Source of the DNA: Mariniflexile gromovii
GTDB lineage: Bacteria > Bacteroidota > Bacteroidia > Flavobacteriales > Flavobacteriaceae
Length of the DNA stretch: 64,000 nt
Assembly (NCBI RefSeq): GCF_017814435.1
Contig: NZ_JAGJCB010000006.1
Location: 1-64,000, forward strand
Direction of reading: 5' to 3'
In this document: positions 36,593 to 46,672 of the stretch, in pieces
Position numbering within the stretch: position 1 is the stretch's first letter
How the letters are laid out: each line of letters starts with the position of its first letter
The notes under the pieces: model-generated
Databases searched by the model: none
What the model was told of the DNA's origin: nothing
The model's input: the letters and a program-made list of their open reading frames with translations, nothing else
Translations under genes and position numbers: made by a program

Positions 36593-37006
36593 TACGGAAC
36601 AAAGAAGCTCTATGGGAACATTTGATAATCATATGTGAATTTCCTTGAAGTTTTGTTTCAGTAACCCCAAAAAGAAAGTTAGAATTCCCATCAAACGGTT
36701 GGGAATAAAAAATTGTAGATTTAATAATATTCTATACCATAATTGCGAATTCATTTTCTAATTCTAGAATAATTCCTTGTACATAATGTGCGTGTTACAC
36801 AACCCACCAAAAAAAATAAAAAGCCCAATATTAATAACTAAATTCTTATTTTTAGCAATGTAAGGCAAAATACAATATCAAGAGAAACTATTCAACAATT
36901 TTCAGTTAAGTGTCCGAGTCCCAGAACACAAGTGCTACTGGAGTTATTACTTTTACTCGGACACAAAATTTAAGACAGTTTGCTATAAAACAAATATCTT
37001 AGAAAC
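36593..37006. other. Spacer between the regulator and the IS remnant
   Basis: About 410 bases with no ORF that I trust. It holds a small hairpin (ATTCCCA at 36684-36690 with TGGGAAT at 36700-36706) that is not followed by T-rich sequence, and a 10-bp inverted repeat described separately. Confidence 0.5.
36910..36964. repeat. 10-bp inverted repeat GTGTCCGAGT
   Basis: GTGTCCGAGT (36910-36919) is matched exactly by ACTCGGACAC at 36955-36964, with a 35-base spacer. It is close to the left end of the decayed IS3 element and could be an end fragment, a relic of another element, or a stand-alone hairpin. I found no matching copy at the right end. Confidence 0.45.
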
Positions 37007-38077
37007 ATGAAAAACGATATTACAGTCCAGAGCTAAAAGAATAAGCTGTTCGATCGAGTTACCAGGGAGAGAACATAAATGAATTAGTAGAGAAACTAGG
37101 CATAGAGGTACAAAGGGATTTGCAAATGGCTCAGAGCGGGCAAATCACCTACCAATGCTAAGGCAGAAAAGTCAATAGTCTATGACACCTTAGAAGTTCA
37201 AAGGCTACGTAAAGCCCTTTAGTAAAAGAACTTGGGCTGAAAATATTAAAAAAGGCCGTGCACATCTTCTCCATGAGCGATGGGTATTGAAAATCAGCTT
37301 AAGCTAAATCTATGGGTTTATAGCCAGCTATGAACATTTATATCCCATCGAGAAGACGTGCAGGGTTTTAAAGTAAGCAGGAGCAATTTTTACAGGTGGT
37401 GCACAGCAGGTTCATCCAAACGAACACTGGACATAGATTGTTTGCAGATTAGGTTAAAAAGGAATTTGATTTAAGCAAGCAGCGTTATGGATCTACTAGA
37501 ATAGCAGAACAGTTAAAACGCAAAGGTTACCTTATTTCCAGGCGTAGGGCGGCTAAAATTATGAGAAAGAACAATTGGTTTAGTAAACATAAAAGGAAAT
37601 TTAAGGCAACCAGAAATTCCAATCACAGCTATCCTGTCTGTAGACACTTATTAAACAGAACTTTAACCCCGTATATTAATTAAAACTTGGGGAAGCCACA
37701 TCACTTATATTATATCCAAACCAAACTATCGTACGTGCATGGAAAATGGCCATAAGTAAGCGTAAGGCAAACATGGATTTAACTTTTCATTCATATAAAG
37801 GCATACAATATGCCTCAAAAACATTTAGAGCAATTATTTAATTCAATACTCTGGTTACGCAATCGACGATCAGAAGAACTAATTGTTGGGATTACGCCGT
37901 AGCTGAATCTTTCTTTAAAACTTTAAAAGTAGAACTTATTTACGGGCATGATTTTAAAACTATAAATCAAGCTAAAACTTGCATCTTTGAATACATTGAG
38001 ATATGGTACAATAGAAAACGATTACACTCTTCCCTCAGCACAAAACTCCCTATGAAGTGGAACAAGAATTTTATTAA
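37007..38077 (+). pseudogene. Decayed IS3-family transposase (orfA-orfB remnant)
   Basis: Reading the three plus frames gives broken pieces of both IS3 ORFs. The orfA part starts at 37007 (MKNDITVQS, then stop). The orfB part includes the HTH_21-like KQRYGSTRIAEQLKRKGY, a degraded DDE core (HSYKG where HSD is usual), and NCWDYAVAESFFKTLK at about 37881-37930, ending TPYEVEQEFY. Many stops and frameshifts, and the loss of one catalytic Asp, mean it is not active. No intact terminal repeats could be fixed; a possible right end lies near 38106-38133. It separates the rhamnose regulator from the degradation locus. Confidence 0.88.
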
Positions 38078-38214
38078 TTTAAAAATGAGGCATAGGGCTT
38101 AAAAAAATTGTTCAACTTTTGGTTGCAAGTTCAATTTGTTACTGTAAACTTTTACGTTTTTTTCTATTAATACTCATCTTTTTCTATGCTTCATCAAAAG
38201 AAAACGGAATAATC

Positions 38215-38248
38215 CTAAAAAAGGTAGTGATTTAAAACCACTACCTTT
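38215..38248 (-). terminator. Rho-independent terminator of the degradation locus
   Basis: A 10-bp stem (38220-38229 with 38239-38248) followed on the minus strand by a T-run lies about 60 bases past the stop of the alginate-lyase-fold gene, the last gene of the locus. Confidence 0.85.
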
Positions 38249-38309
38249 AAATTATTAATTATAAATCTATATTTTAGGACGTTACATAAATATTATAAAA
38301 ATATAAAAA

Positions 38310-40874
38310 TCATCTCTTTATTATTTTTTTTACAAACGATGTTCCCTTTGTCGATTTTACTTTTACAAAATAAACGCCTTTCTTAAAATTATTTATATTA
38401 ATTGATTGATTATTACTTTCTATACTATATTTTACACTTAATTTACCAAGCATGTCGTATATTTCTATTTTTGATCCCTTGCTGTTGGAAATTATAAAAT
38501 TATCATCTACAGGGTTTGGAAATATCCTGACATTGTTAGCTTTTATTTCTAAGGTAGATAATAGTTCTTCTTTAGCATACACTTCCACCTCTGCTAAAGA
38601 TAAAAAACCTGATCCATTTAGTTGAATTTTTACAACTTGCCCAACTTTATTTCCAGTATTTAAAGATATTGATGGGTTGGGGTACGAATCTATTATTTTA
38701 GAATATGTTATATTGCCTTGCGAATCTATAATATAAACTGTAAAATTTTTCAATCTATCGGAACAACAATCTGTTCTATTAAATATACTAATTTCTGATA
38801 TTGTTTTATCCTTACCTAAATCAACTTGCCACCATGCGTTTAAATCATTATTGGTATGTGTCACAGATTCTGTCAAGCTATGATCTCCATCTCTATTACC
38901 ATCAATAGCATTACGAGCATGCCCGCGGTCTCTATACGAAGATTGAGTAGCTACACCGTCTACAGCAACATTTGTAGGTTCTGGATCTGCTTCCACTAGG
39001 CTTAAAACAATATTATTAAGATCAAAAGAATTATCTTCACCACTAAATATAATTTTCATAGGGTAAACCCCTTTTGATAATCTTACACTATTTGCCACTT
39101 TTAAATCTTTCCAATCTGTTAATCCTGTGGAATTACTACCACCAAACGGTACTGAAACTTCTGAAGTTAAATCATCACCCGAAACATTAATTCTTATTTT
39201 GCCATTGGCGTTCACTGAAGCGTACCGAATGCTTATGTCATAAAGCCCCCCTGTAGAAACATTCAAAGTATAGATGAGCCACTCCCCGTTTTGAATATTT
39301 GTTACAGCATACCCACCTTCGGAACACGTTTTGATATCAACATCTTCGTCAGACCTATATTCACCTATAACATTAGAACTACTGAGATCATTGTATGTTT
39401 TTCCTTGACCATTTGTTGTAAAATAATCAAAATTCTCTGCCTCAATGATATTTGAAGTGTCGTGTATTTTAAATACAGGCAAGCCATTGGAATCAAATCC
39501 ACTTATAGGATCACCAGGACTAACTCTTCTAAATTTTAATCCCCCATAACCTGGGTGGTCTGAAGGATCAGACCCGTTTTCAACTCCAATTCCCTGTTCT
39601 AACAATGCAAAACCTCGCTCTAACCATTTGGTCTTAGAGGTTTCAACATTCATTCTATTTTTATAATGCGCTAAACTTATTTCATATACAGGAGCTAAAT
39701 TTTTACCTCCTCTAGATAAACGAGTTAAATCACTACCAGTCCAAGGATTAATCTTTAGAGAATGCCAACGCCCTGAACGGTCACGTCTTTGAATAAATTC
39801 TCCATTTTCAGCTGTTGGTTCCCAAGGTGTGGTCTGATCAGGAAAAGAATGGTTTAAACTTAAATTATAACGAAAGTAATGTTCATAACCTAAAAGCAAG
39901 CGATTATCTAAATGACTATAGATATCATCACCTTGATTCCATGCCATTTCGCATATGGTATTAATAATTGAAGGACCTAACAAAGCATGTGATTGATCTC
40001 TGGAACTTTCTTGATTTTGTCCATTCTCCCATATATTATTAGCAATTACTTCATTATAGCCATAATCTTGAATTGTATTTTGATGCCCATTTCTTGAATA
40101 TTCAAGATAATACTCATTAGACGTAGCATTAGGCCCTGAATTTATTGGTGGTCCAGGATGGTAAGGCAAATCTTCAGACAAATGAGGTAATCCTTGTAGA
40201 TAGCGCAATGCTCTTTGGTACATTAATTCATTATCCATAAATATTCCCATGGCCATAACTCCTCTAAATGCAAACAAACCTTGATTACCATGTCTTGCGG
40301 AATCACCGTTATACATGGACCAATAAAAAGTTACATCATTGGATGCTATCGCTGATGTTGGTTCTGTTGTAGAAGAATATCCTGGGTATACTAACATATC
40401 CTCTAATTTTTGGATATCAGAATTAGCCCATCCAGAATAAGTATGTTTTATAATTTCCGCACCCTCTAAAAATTTCCAAATCACTCTACCACTTTCTAGA
40501 GGAAGGGTAGAACCGACCCTTTTTAAATTAACCCATGCATTAAAGATTTCCACACACTTTTCGGCATGTCTTACATCCTCGGTAATATACCACATTAACG
40601 CATTATGATAGGCAGCATAGCCATCATTCCTGAAAAGCGCAAAATTAGATAACTCTGTCATACTTGTGTTACCCTGAACCACATAGTTATAACTTGAAAA
40701 AGCATCTGCTTGTAACAAAGCAAAGGAAGACCCCCATGGTTCCATACCGGTTTTAGCCATATGTTTCATCCTTTCCAAATCTGACTTTTTATGGGACAGA
40801 CCAGGATGCACAAAATTTTGAGCACTCATAGATATTCCTACAAATACCATTAAAAAGAATAATTTTTTTTTCAT
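38310..40874 (-). CDS. Secreted alginate-lyase-fold enzyme with CBM6, F5/8-type C and T9SS domains
   Basis: An 854-residue exported enzyme. Domains in order: signal peptide (ends about MSAQ), an alpha/alpha-toroid alginate_lyase (PF05426-type) domain (about 20-430) with HPGLSHKKSDLERMK, NDVTFYWSMYNGDSARHGNQG and QSHALLGP; a CBM6-like module from IIEAENFDYF (about 465-600); a discoidin/F5-8C module from TNVAVDGVATQSS (about 615-765); and a T9SS sorting domain ending FVKKIIKR. This fold is found in PL5- and PL38-type lyases that cut uronate chains, so beta-elimination at a uronic acid is likely, not necessarily on alginate. It is the last gene before the terminator. Confidence 0.8.
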   Translation of the reverse strand: MKKKLFFLMVFVGISMSAQNFVHPGLSHKKSDLERMKHMAKTGMEPWGSSFALLQADAFSSYNYVVQGNTSMTELSNFALFRNDGYAAYHNALMWYITEDVRHAEKCVEIFNAWVNLKRVGSTLPLESGRVIWKFLEGAEIIKHTYSGWANSDIQKLEDMLVYPGYSSTTEPTSAIASNDVTFYWSMYNGDSARHGNQGLFAFRGVMAMGIFMDNELMYQRALRYLQGLPHLSEDLPYHPGPPINSGPNATSNEYYLEYSRNGHQNTIQDYGYNEVIANNIWENGQNQESSRDQSHALLGPSIINTICEMAWNQGDDIYSHLDNRLLLGYEHYFRYNLSLNHSFPDQTTPWEPTAENGEFIQRRDRSGRWHSLKINPWTGSDLTRLSRGGKNLAPVYEISLAHYKNRMNVETSKTKWLERGFALLEQGIGVENGSDPSDHPGYGGLKFRRVSPGDPISGFDSNGLPVFKIHDTSNIIEAENFDYFTTNGQGKTYNDLSSSNVIGEYRSDEDVDIKTCSEGGYAVTNIQNGEWLIYTLNVSTGGLYDISIRYASVNANGKIRINVSGDDLTSEVSVPFGGSNSTGLTDWKDLKVANSVRLSKGVYPMKIIFSGEDNSFDLNNIVLSLVEADPEPTNVAVDGVATQSSYRDRGHARNAIDGNRDGDHSLTESVTHTNNDLNAWWQVDLGKDKTISEISIFNRTDCCSDRLKNFTVYIIDSQGNITYSKIIDSYPNPSISLNTGNKVGQVVKIQLNGSGFLSLAEVEVYAKEELLSTLEIKANNVRIFPNPVDDNFIISNSKGSKIEIYDMLGKLSVKYSIESNNQSININNFKKGVYFVKVKSTKGTSFVKKIIKR

Positions 40875-41332
40875 TTTTTTAATTTAGATTAGTTACTTAT
40901 TAATTTTAGCTAACGTATTAAATAAACATGTTATAAATTATAAACTATTGCCCAAAAACTATAACTTATGATGTAATAAAAGTTATTTAAATCATTTCTA
41001 TTTACAAAAACAAGTATTGAGTTGCATATTGAAATCTAAGGCCAACTTTCTATTTAAAAACGATATGACAAGAATTGAAATATTCTATATTTCACAACAC
41101 ATAAAAATGTCATGAAATACGAACTATATGCCGTTCACTGCGATTGAATTCATAGTCAATAGATATTCACTTTGCTATTGTTTTTGTATTTTGAAGGATA
41201 TCCAAAATAGCAGCTAAAAAAAGTGCCCTTAATTGGTTAATAAAAGACACTTTTAATGTAAAACAAACTTGTATTAAGTTTTTATAGCTCCTTACTTGTT
41301 ATCAATTTTATATTTTAATCGAAGAATAAATC
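40875..41332. other. Intergenic spacer between two T9SS-secreted enzyme genes
   Basis: About 460 bases, AT-rich. The only structure I see is the hairpin at 41212-41254, described separately. No ORF or decayed paralog piece is recognisable. Confidence 0.5.
41212..41254 (-). terminator. Putative terminator after the SASA-type esterase gene
   Basis: Arms AAAAGTG (41218-41224) and CACTTTT (41248-41254) pair, and on the minus strand the stem is followed by a T-run. It is about 80 bases after the stop of the esterase gene. The stem is short, so this is moderate evidence. Confidence 0.5.
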
Positions 41333-43624
41333 TTATTTCTTTATTACTCTTTTTACTGAGGATCCATTTGCTGTTTTAACTTTCATAAAATACATACCCG
41401 AAGCCAAACTAGACAAATCTATTTGAGTAGTAAATTTGCTATTTAATAAAACACTTCCTGTAATATTAAATACTGTAATATCAATAATATCTTCTAAACC
41501 ACTAAAAGAAACTAAACCACTTGTTGGGTTAGGATAAATACTAAAACCTAATTTTTTTTCTAAACTATTGGTGCTTAATGTTGCACGATCTAAAATTGTC
41601 ATATCACTCCAAATTGGTGCTGCCTTGTAAGCAGGTATATTAGCAACATCTGTATATACTGTCATATTTGATGCAGTTCCGGCCCACCCTGAATTAATAA
41701 CTGGAGGCACAGCCCCGTCCATAATAAGGGTTCTTACACTAGATGTAAGCCATGAATTTGCTAAAAAATCTGTAAGGGATGCTGGAACTGTTAATGTTGT
41801 CATAGCAGGACAATTTGTAAAGATACGATCAGGAATTTGAAGAAGATTCTGTGAAAGCGTAACAGATTGTAATGTTGAACAACCATTGAAGACACTACCA
41901 CCCAATGTTGTTACTGTATTAGGAATAACTATAGAGGTTAAAGACTTATTATCGTAAAATGCTTGACCTCCTATTGTTACTAAACCATCTGAAAGCGTAT
42001 AACTTTCAACTTTCTCAGCGGCACGAAAGGTACGAAATCCAATGTCAGTTACAGAAGCAGGAATACTGATACTAGTTACATCATTTTTCATCTCAGGAAG
42101 ATAAATTCCATTAAAAGAACTTTCACCTGTACCTACTACCGTGAATTGTGTAGAAAAGCCATTTGCTGTACCAGGAAGCACCAAATCTCCAGAAACTGCT
42201 AAACTTCCTGCTTTGTTTCTTGCTGCAATCATAACTGTTTTTGTTACTGGGTCAATTATTTGAAATGTATAAAGGCCATCATCAAATTGGTCTCCTGCAA
42301 AATAACCAACTCCTTCTCTCAGCTTATAATAAAACATATTAGACCAATTTTGCAGACCATAGGGTTGACCATATATACTCCCTCCATCTTGTAATGTTGG
42401 AGTATATGATTCTTGTAATGAGTCTGCTGTATCATCAAAATAAGTATACATAGACATGGTGGCATCACTATCTCTTAAATTTCCACTCCCATTAACCGTA
42501 CTGCCTGAGTATACAATTTCAACTTTATCTGTTAAATCTGTATTACATGTTATTTGCACCTGATTACCACCTATAATTTCAACCGAATTAATAGTAACTA
42601 TTGAATTATTGTTATAGACTACAAATCCATAATTAGTTTGCATAGGCGTAGTCCATGTATCTAAAACCAAAGGAGGAACTGGTACATCATAATCTATGGT
42701 AATCTTATTTCCACTAATATCAAAATTTATTGGTTTTAATGTTTTCGCAGGGCTATCGTTTACCAATTCTGATATTAATGATTTTGACATTAATTCACCA
42801 AACCACCTATATCCGTTTGTTGACAAATGTCCATAACCATAGTCGGACATAGCGTAATGTGGATTTAGAAGTACAACATCACTATTCTCTTCTGCAAATT
42901 CAATTTGAGCCATAACAATGGGGAGTTCCTTAATTCTAACGTAACTTCCACTTGTTTGATAAATGAAGAATAATGGTTTCTCTGTCTGTCCATATTTCGA
43001 CATAATATCAGCCTGCATATTGTTTTTAAGTTTTAATAATAACTCTTTATATACCCCTTTATCTTGAGTTCCATTTGTACCAGGAGTTAATCCTTGACCA
43101 TAAGCAGCACTTGGCACAGCGTTATACTCTCCTTGCATATATATAATTGCTGGACAAGAGACTGTTTGACCATTTATTGCTGCTAACGTATTATCTAATG
43201 ATTCAATAAAAGTTGAGTCATAATAACCATCATTCGTACATTCTTTAGAAAGTCTTTCAATAGTTCTACCTCCTTCACCTGCTGATACTGCTATGAATTT
43301 CTGATTTGCATTAATCTTATCTCTATAGGCTTCAGAATAAGCATTTAAACAACTAACAATAGGCTGCTCCCCACCTTTTGACCACTTTTTAGCAACTAAT
43401 GGATTTAAAGTAGTATTTTCAGTACTATACAATGTATTTACGTTGGTGCCCATCATATAATTATTATCCAAAGCAATATCTGTAATCGCTCGAGGTGCTT
43501 GCCATCCTAAGCCCAAAGATTGTCCGTACAATACTACTTGAATATAATCAGTACTCTGTGCAAATAAACTGGTAAATTGATAGCTTAGTAAATAAAATGC
43601 TATTAATAAATAAATTTTTCTCAT
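41333..43624 (-). CDS. Secreted SASA/SGNH-type esterase with BspA leucine-rich repeats and T9SS domain
   Basis: A 763-residue exported protein. After the signal peptide (ends LFAQ), a sialate O-acetylesterase-like SGNH domain (about 25-280) has LYGQSLGLGW (nucleophile Ser), YMQGEYNA (the QGE block) and GHLSTNGYRW (His block). A beta-rich linker is followed by BspA-type leucine-rich repeats (about 505-650: TSISIPASVTDIGFRTF, LVTIGGQAFYDNKSL) and a T9SS sorting domain (FSIYPNPTSG ... SSVKRVIKK). It probably removes acetyl or similar esters from a polysaccharide at the cell surface. The repeats may bind glycan or cell wall. Confidence 0.82.
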   Translation of the reverse strand: MRKIYLLIAFYLLSYQFTSLFAQSTDYIQVVLYGQSLGLGWQAPRAITDIALDNNYMMGTNVNTLYSTENTTLNPLVAKKWSKGGEQPIVSCLNAYSEAYRDKINANQKFIAVSAGEGGRTIERLSKECTNDGYYDSTFIESLDNTLAAINGQTVSCPAIIYMQGEYNAVPSAAYGQGLTPGTNGTQDKGVYKELLLKLKNNMQADIMSKYGQTEKPLFFIYQTSGSYVRIKELPIVMAQIEFAEENSDVVLLNPHYAMSDYGYGHLSTNGYRWFGELMSKSLISELVNDSPAKTLKPINFDISGNKITIDYDVPVPPLVLDTWTTPMQTNYGFVVYNNNSIVTINSVEIIGGNQVQITCNTDLTDKVEIVYSGSTVNGSGNLRDSDATMSMYTYFDDTADSLQESYTPTLQDGGSIYGQPYGLQNWSNMFYYKLREGVGYFAGDQFDDGLYTFQIIDPVTKTVMIAARNKAGSLAVSGDLVLPGTANGFSTQFTVVGTGESSFNGIYLPEMKNDVTSISIPASVTDIGFRTFRAAEKVESYTLSDGLVTIGGQAFYDNKSLTSIVIPNTVTTLGGSVFNGCSTLQSVTLSQNLLQIPDRIFTNCPAMTTLTVPASLTDFLANSWLTSSVRTLIMDGAVPPVINSGWAGTASNMTVYTDVANIPAYKAAPIWSDMTILDRATLSTNSLEKKLGFSIYPNPTSGLVSFSGLEDIIDITVFNITGSVLLNSKFTTQIDLSSLASGMYFMKVKTANGSSVKRVIKK

Positions 43625-43805
43625 AAGTTGGTTTTAAGTGTTAGTTTTATTAATCTTATTTTTTTTTGATTAAATGATTTACATTATATTATTTAGCTAA
43701 AGCGTTTGTAATTGCTTTTCTTTCTGGTTGAAAACATATAAATCAATTACTTTTTATGACCTTGATGCTACCTTTAAATAGAAAACCAAAATACAGATAT
43801 GAAAA
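43625..43805. other. Spacer after a decayed paralog
   Basis: AT-rich sequence between the esterase start and the beta-helix/SGNH scar. No ORF or motif is convincing. Confidence 0.35.
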
Positions 43806-44153
43806 TGTTAATACCTCGCTTTAACCTAACATCTACATTATTATCATCTAGATATGACATTAATTCTTTCATAGAATTCACTACGTTTTGTTTCTTTTCC
43901 TACTCCGTGGGTGATAGAATCTTCAAAACAAATATTTTTTTGATTTAGTTTTAAAAGTTGATGTTCTTTTAAAAACAAAACACATATTGGCTATAAAACG
44001 ATATCCTAAAGCCGTTGGATGCAAACCATCTTTCTTTCCAATATTATCTCCTTTCCTAAAAAAGATATCTTGATTGTGCAGCGATAAGTTTAATACTTTT
44101 AATACGTTATATAAATCGTAAAAATGTACTTTGTTTTCAGAAATTAAAACCAT
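43806..44153 (-). pseudogene. Decayed copy of a beta-helix/SGNH gene pair (SGNH C-part followed by beta-helix N-part)
   Basis: On the minus strand the first 230 bases encode VHFYDLYNVLKVLNLSLHNQD and DGLHPTALGYRFIA, matching the SGNH domain of the 46673-48679 gene; in a shifted frame the text continues FLKEHQLLKLNQK, CFEDSITHGVG (GDS became EDS). The last 80 bases encode NSMKELMSYLDDNNVDVRLK, matching the N-terminus of the beta-helix paralog at 58627-59579. Frameshifts and joined ends show a deletion scar of a tandem array. It keeps the permuted order DxxHP then GDS-like, so that order predates the duplication. Confidence 0.82.
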
Positions 44154-44304
44154 TGCAATTTTATGAAGGTCTTCTTTTTTTGTTTATTATCTCTCTAAAT
44201 AAACTTTTATTAAACCGTGAAAATAAAAACACACTATCTTTAGTAATGATTAGAGCAATCAACAAACATAACATGTTAATGATTATATATTTCATCATTT
44301 AACA

Positions 44305-46086
44305 TCAAAATTTCTTAATTATTACCACCCAATCTTCTAATTGCTCAGAAGGAGGGTCCCCGACAATCAATTTACCAGTTCCTTCTAACTTAATTAAAGA
44401 GCCATTTTGTAATTTCCCTGCTGTTCTAGGATTAAACCACTTTACTTCTAAAGATATTTTATTTGAACCAACATCAAGGTAAGTGCTACCTCCATTCTCC
44501 AAATATATAACATATGCGTCCCCTGGATTTGCTAAACACAAACCGTGAGATACTAAGTTGTTGGCTGATTCCATTTCCCAAAAAGGCACGTAATCCTCAA
44601 AAAAGCGAATAGCGTTGCCTGCTTCTCTCCATGCTTGTTCATATTTCCGAAAATTATTAACAGTGAAACCTTCTCGTCCAAAATAATATTCAACCCCCCA
44701 GCCACCTGCCATTAAGGTGCCCCAAAGAACTTTTTTACGGTATTCGGTCATCCTTTCTTCATTTGGATCGATACCAGTTGCTGCTCCACCTTGTTCATCA
44801 TTAGAGACCAACCACGGATGCTTAGATTTTTTTGATTTATCTATCCATTCTTTTACCTGCTTGTTTATATTATCAAGCGTATCACTTGTTTGGAGTGTGG
44901 CTGCATGAAAAGTTTTATGTCCTAATAGTGGCTGATATAAGTTTTGTGTTTTTGGCGGATAAGTATGAACACCAATTGGATGGTTATAGCAATCGAGTTT
45001 ACTTATATAATCAGCCCAGGACTTAATTTGTTTAGTGCTTGGATCTTTTCCTCCTTGAAAATCCAATCCACGATTAATTTCTTCTCCCATATTCCAAGTA
45101 AGGGCATTATGATGACCAAAGCGAGCAATCATCTCCCTGAAATAAATCCTCGTTTCAAGTCCCAAATTACCACTATTCATTATCATATCAATCTCTTCTT
45201 CATGAAAAAACAGATGTAAATGAATTCCAAGTTTAGTCATATGAGAAAATAGAATCTCCCATTGCTCTAATTTACTTACATCATAATGTAAATAATCGGT
45301 GGGATTGATCCATGGCCAAACCATTTTATCATCCCCTCCGGTCCAAAGCAAAAAATACTGTGTATTACATCCTTGATCAGCAAGGTAATTCATTAGACCT
45401 ATAATACTTTTTCCTTTGTTTCCATTCCATATTGGATCACCCTTTTTCCAGTCTTTTTCATGTTCAAGGTAAGTATGTTTGGCATTTGGCGTGTTGTCAA
45501 AATCAGCTATACTTAATAAATTTTCTGGATCCCCAGGTCCGGCTTTTATAAATCTACTGCCATTATCAAATAAGGGATATCGCTCTCCTTTATATTGAAG
45601 AATTCCTTTTCCTCTAAAGTCCCGTCCTAATTTATCGGTATTTTCTACATTAAAACTTCCATTAAATATTTCAATAGGATGAGTTGGATTATTTGAAGCT
45701 GCAACATTTTTACCAGAATAGAATTTTCCAGAGTAGCTCCAATTACCAATTTCATTTGGAGTAAAATGAATTTTCCATATATTGCCACTAGTTGCACCTG
45801 TATTTGCAGCATCTCCATCGGCTGCGAAATACCCTGATACAGTATAGCTTTTTTGACCGTTGGTAAAGATAACATCCAATCTACAATCTGTATATGGATT
45901 AATTTTTCCTGTTTCACTGTATGAATTTTGTGAAGTATAGTTTACTGTTATTTTATGCCATAATTTAAGTTCACCGCTAACATTTGCAGCAAAGCTACTA
46001 TTGACCAACCAGCTTAACATGGCTGTTAAGATTAATTTTGTTTTCAACACTTTCCTATAATTAAGGTTCATCATTTTCTTTTTCAA
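44305..46086 (-). CDS. Secreted glycoside hydrolase with DUF5060-type N-terminal domain
   Basis: A 593-residue exported protein: signal peptide (about 1-33), a DUF5060-type beta-sandwich (about 35-135: ELKLWHKITVNYTS, FTPNEIGNWSYSGKFY), a TIM-barrel region (about 160-480) with IKAGPGDPENLL, LLWTGGDDKMVWPW and the likely catalytic NMGEEINRG (about 340), and a C-terminal beta-sandwich ending WVVIIKKF. DUF5060 proteins fall in several poorly studied hydrolase groups, so the glycosidic bond is not assignable. It lies between the scar of a beta-helix/SGNH pair and the intact one, on the same strand as the whole locus. Confidence 0.72.
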   Translation of the reverse strand: MKKKMMNLNYRKVLKTKLILTAMLSWLVNSSFAANVSGELKLWHKITVNYTSQNSYSETGKINPYTDCRLDVIFTNGQKSYTVSGYFAADGDAANTGATSGNIWKIHFTPNEIGNWSYSGKFYSGKNVAASNNPTHPIEIFNGSFNVENTDKLGRDFRGKGILQYKGERYPLFDNGSRFIKAGPGDPENLLSIADFDNTPNAKHTYLEHEKDWKKGDPIWNGNKGKSIIGLMNYLADQGCNTQYFLLWTGGDDKMVWPWINPTDYLHYDVSKLEQWEILFSHMTKLGIHLHLFFHEEEIDMIMNSGNLGLETRIYFREMIARFGHHNALTWNMGEEINRGLDFQGGKDPSTKQIKSWADYISKLDCYNHPIGVHTYPPKTQNLYQPLLGHKTFHAATLQTSDTLDNINKQVKEWIDKSKKSKHPWLVSNDEQGGAATGIDPNEERMTEYRKKVLWGTLMAGGWGVEYYFGREGFTVNNFRKYEQAWREAGNAIRFFEDYVPFWEMESANNLVSHGLCLANPGDAYVIYLENGGSTYLDVGSNKISLEVKWFNPRTAGKLQNGSLIKLEGTGKLIVGDPPSEQLEDWVVIIKKF

Positions 46087-46672
46087 AATTTACTTAGATT
46101 CAGTCTCAATTTCATTAATATTTGGGTTTCAGACATAAAAATGTTAACATGGCTAATATTTGATATTGCTTTATTGGCTTGAAGTTTTATTTTATTATTC
46201 AATTTTTAAGTTTTACTGTTTTGAAGTCCCCACATCCAAGCGTTATTTACAATTATATTAACAATTGATAAATCTTTGATAACTTGAAAGTACCACCTCT
46301 AGATATTAATTTCTCTTTTAAATTTCAATACAAACAATTTTATAGCAATTCTAGTAGAAATCATATAAATCATAATTCATTTTATATAAATTATAATCCA
46401 TTATTAATTAATAGTCCAATCAATTAATATATTTATAAAAACATTAACAGACTTGCCAGGTGGTATTGGATAAAAATTGTAAAATTATTTTTTCATGTGG
46501 CAAGATTATAGGATTTTAAAATAGTACGTTACAATATCAGTGGTCGCTAATATCACATTCTCAACATTTTTATTTTATTAGAATGTCTGTTTTTTTTTCA
46601 TTTCACGACGTCTAGCTATATACACAACATACCGTGTTTTCTAAGGTCTTAATATCACACACTTAATACTGT
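46087..46672. other. Gene-free spacer upstream of the DUF5060 hydrolase
   Basis: About 585 bases, AT-rich, no ORF and no recognisable paralog fragment. A weak 7-bp inverted pair (CTTGCCA at 46452-46458 with TGGCAAG at 46498-46504) is the only structure seen. It may hold the promoter of the downstream hydrolase. Confidence 0.45.

Noticed and set aside
36910-36964. 10-bp inverted repeat as the left and right ends of the IS
   Set aside because: Both arms are within 55 bases on one side of the element, so they cannot be its two ends.
38310-40874. Naming the lyase-fold protein an alginate lyase
   Set aside because: The fold is shared by lyases for several uronate polymers, and the neighbours point to a rhamnose-containing substrate, so a specific alginate call is not justified.
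43923-44153. 76-residue minus-strand ORF as a real small gene
   Set aside because: It is a frameshifted fragment of the SGNH domain found intact at 46673-48679, so I called the region a pseudogene.
44717-45219. Plus-strand ORFs opposite the DUF5060 hydrolase
   Set aside because: They lie fully inside a long minus-strand gene with clear domains; amino acid composition looks like frame noise.
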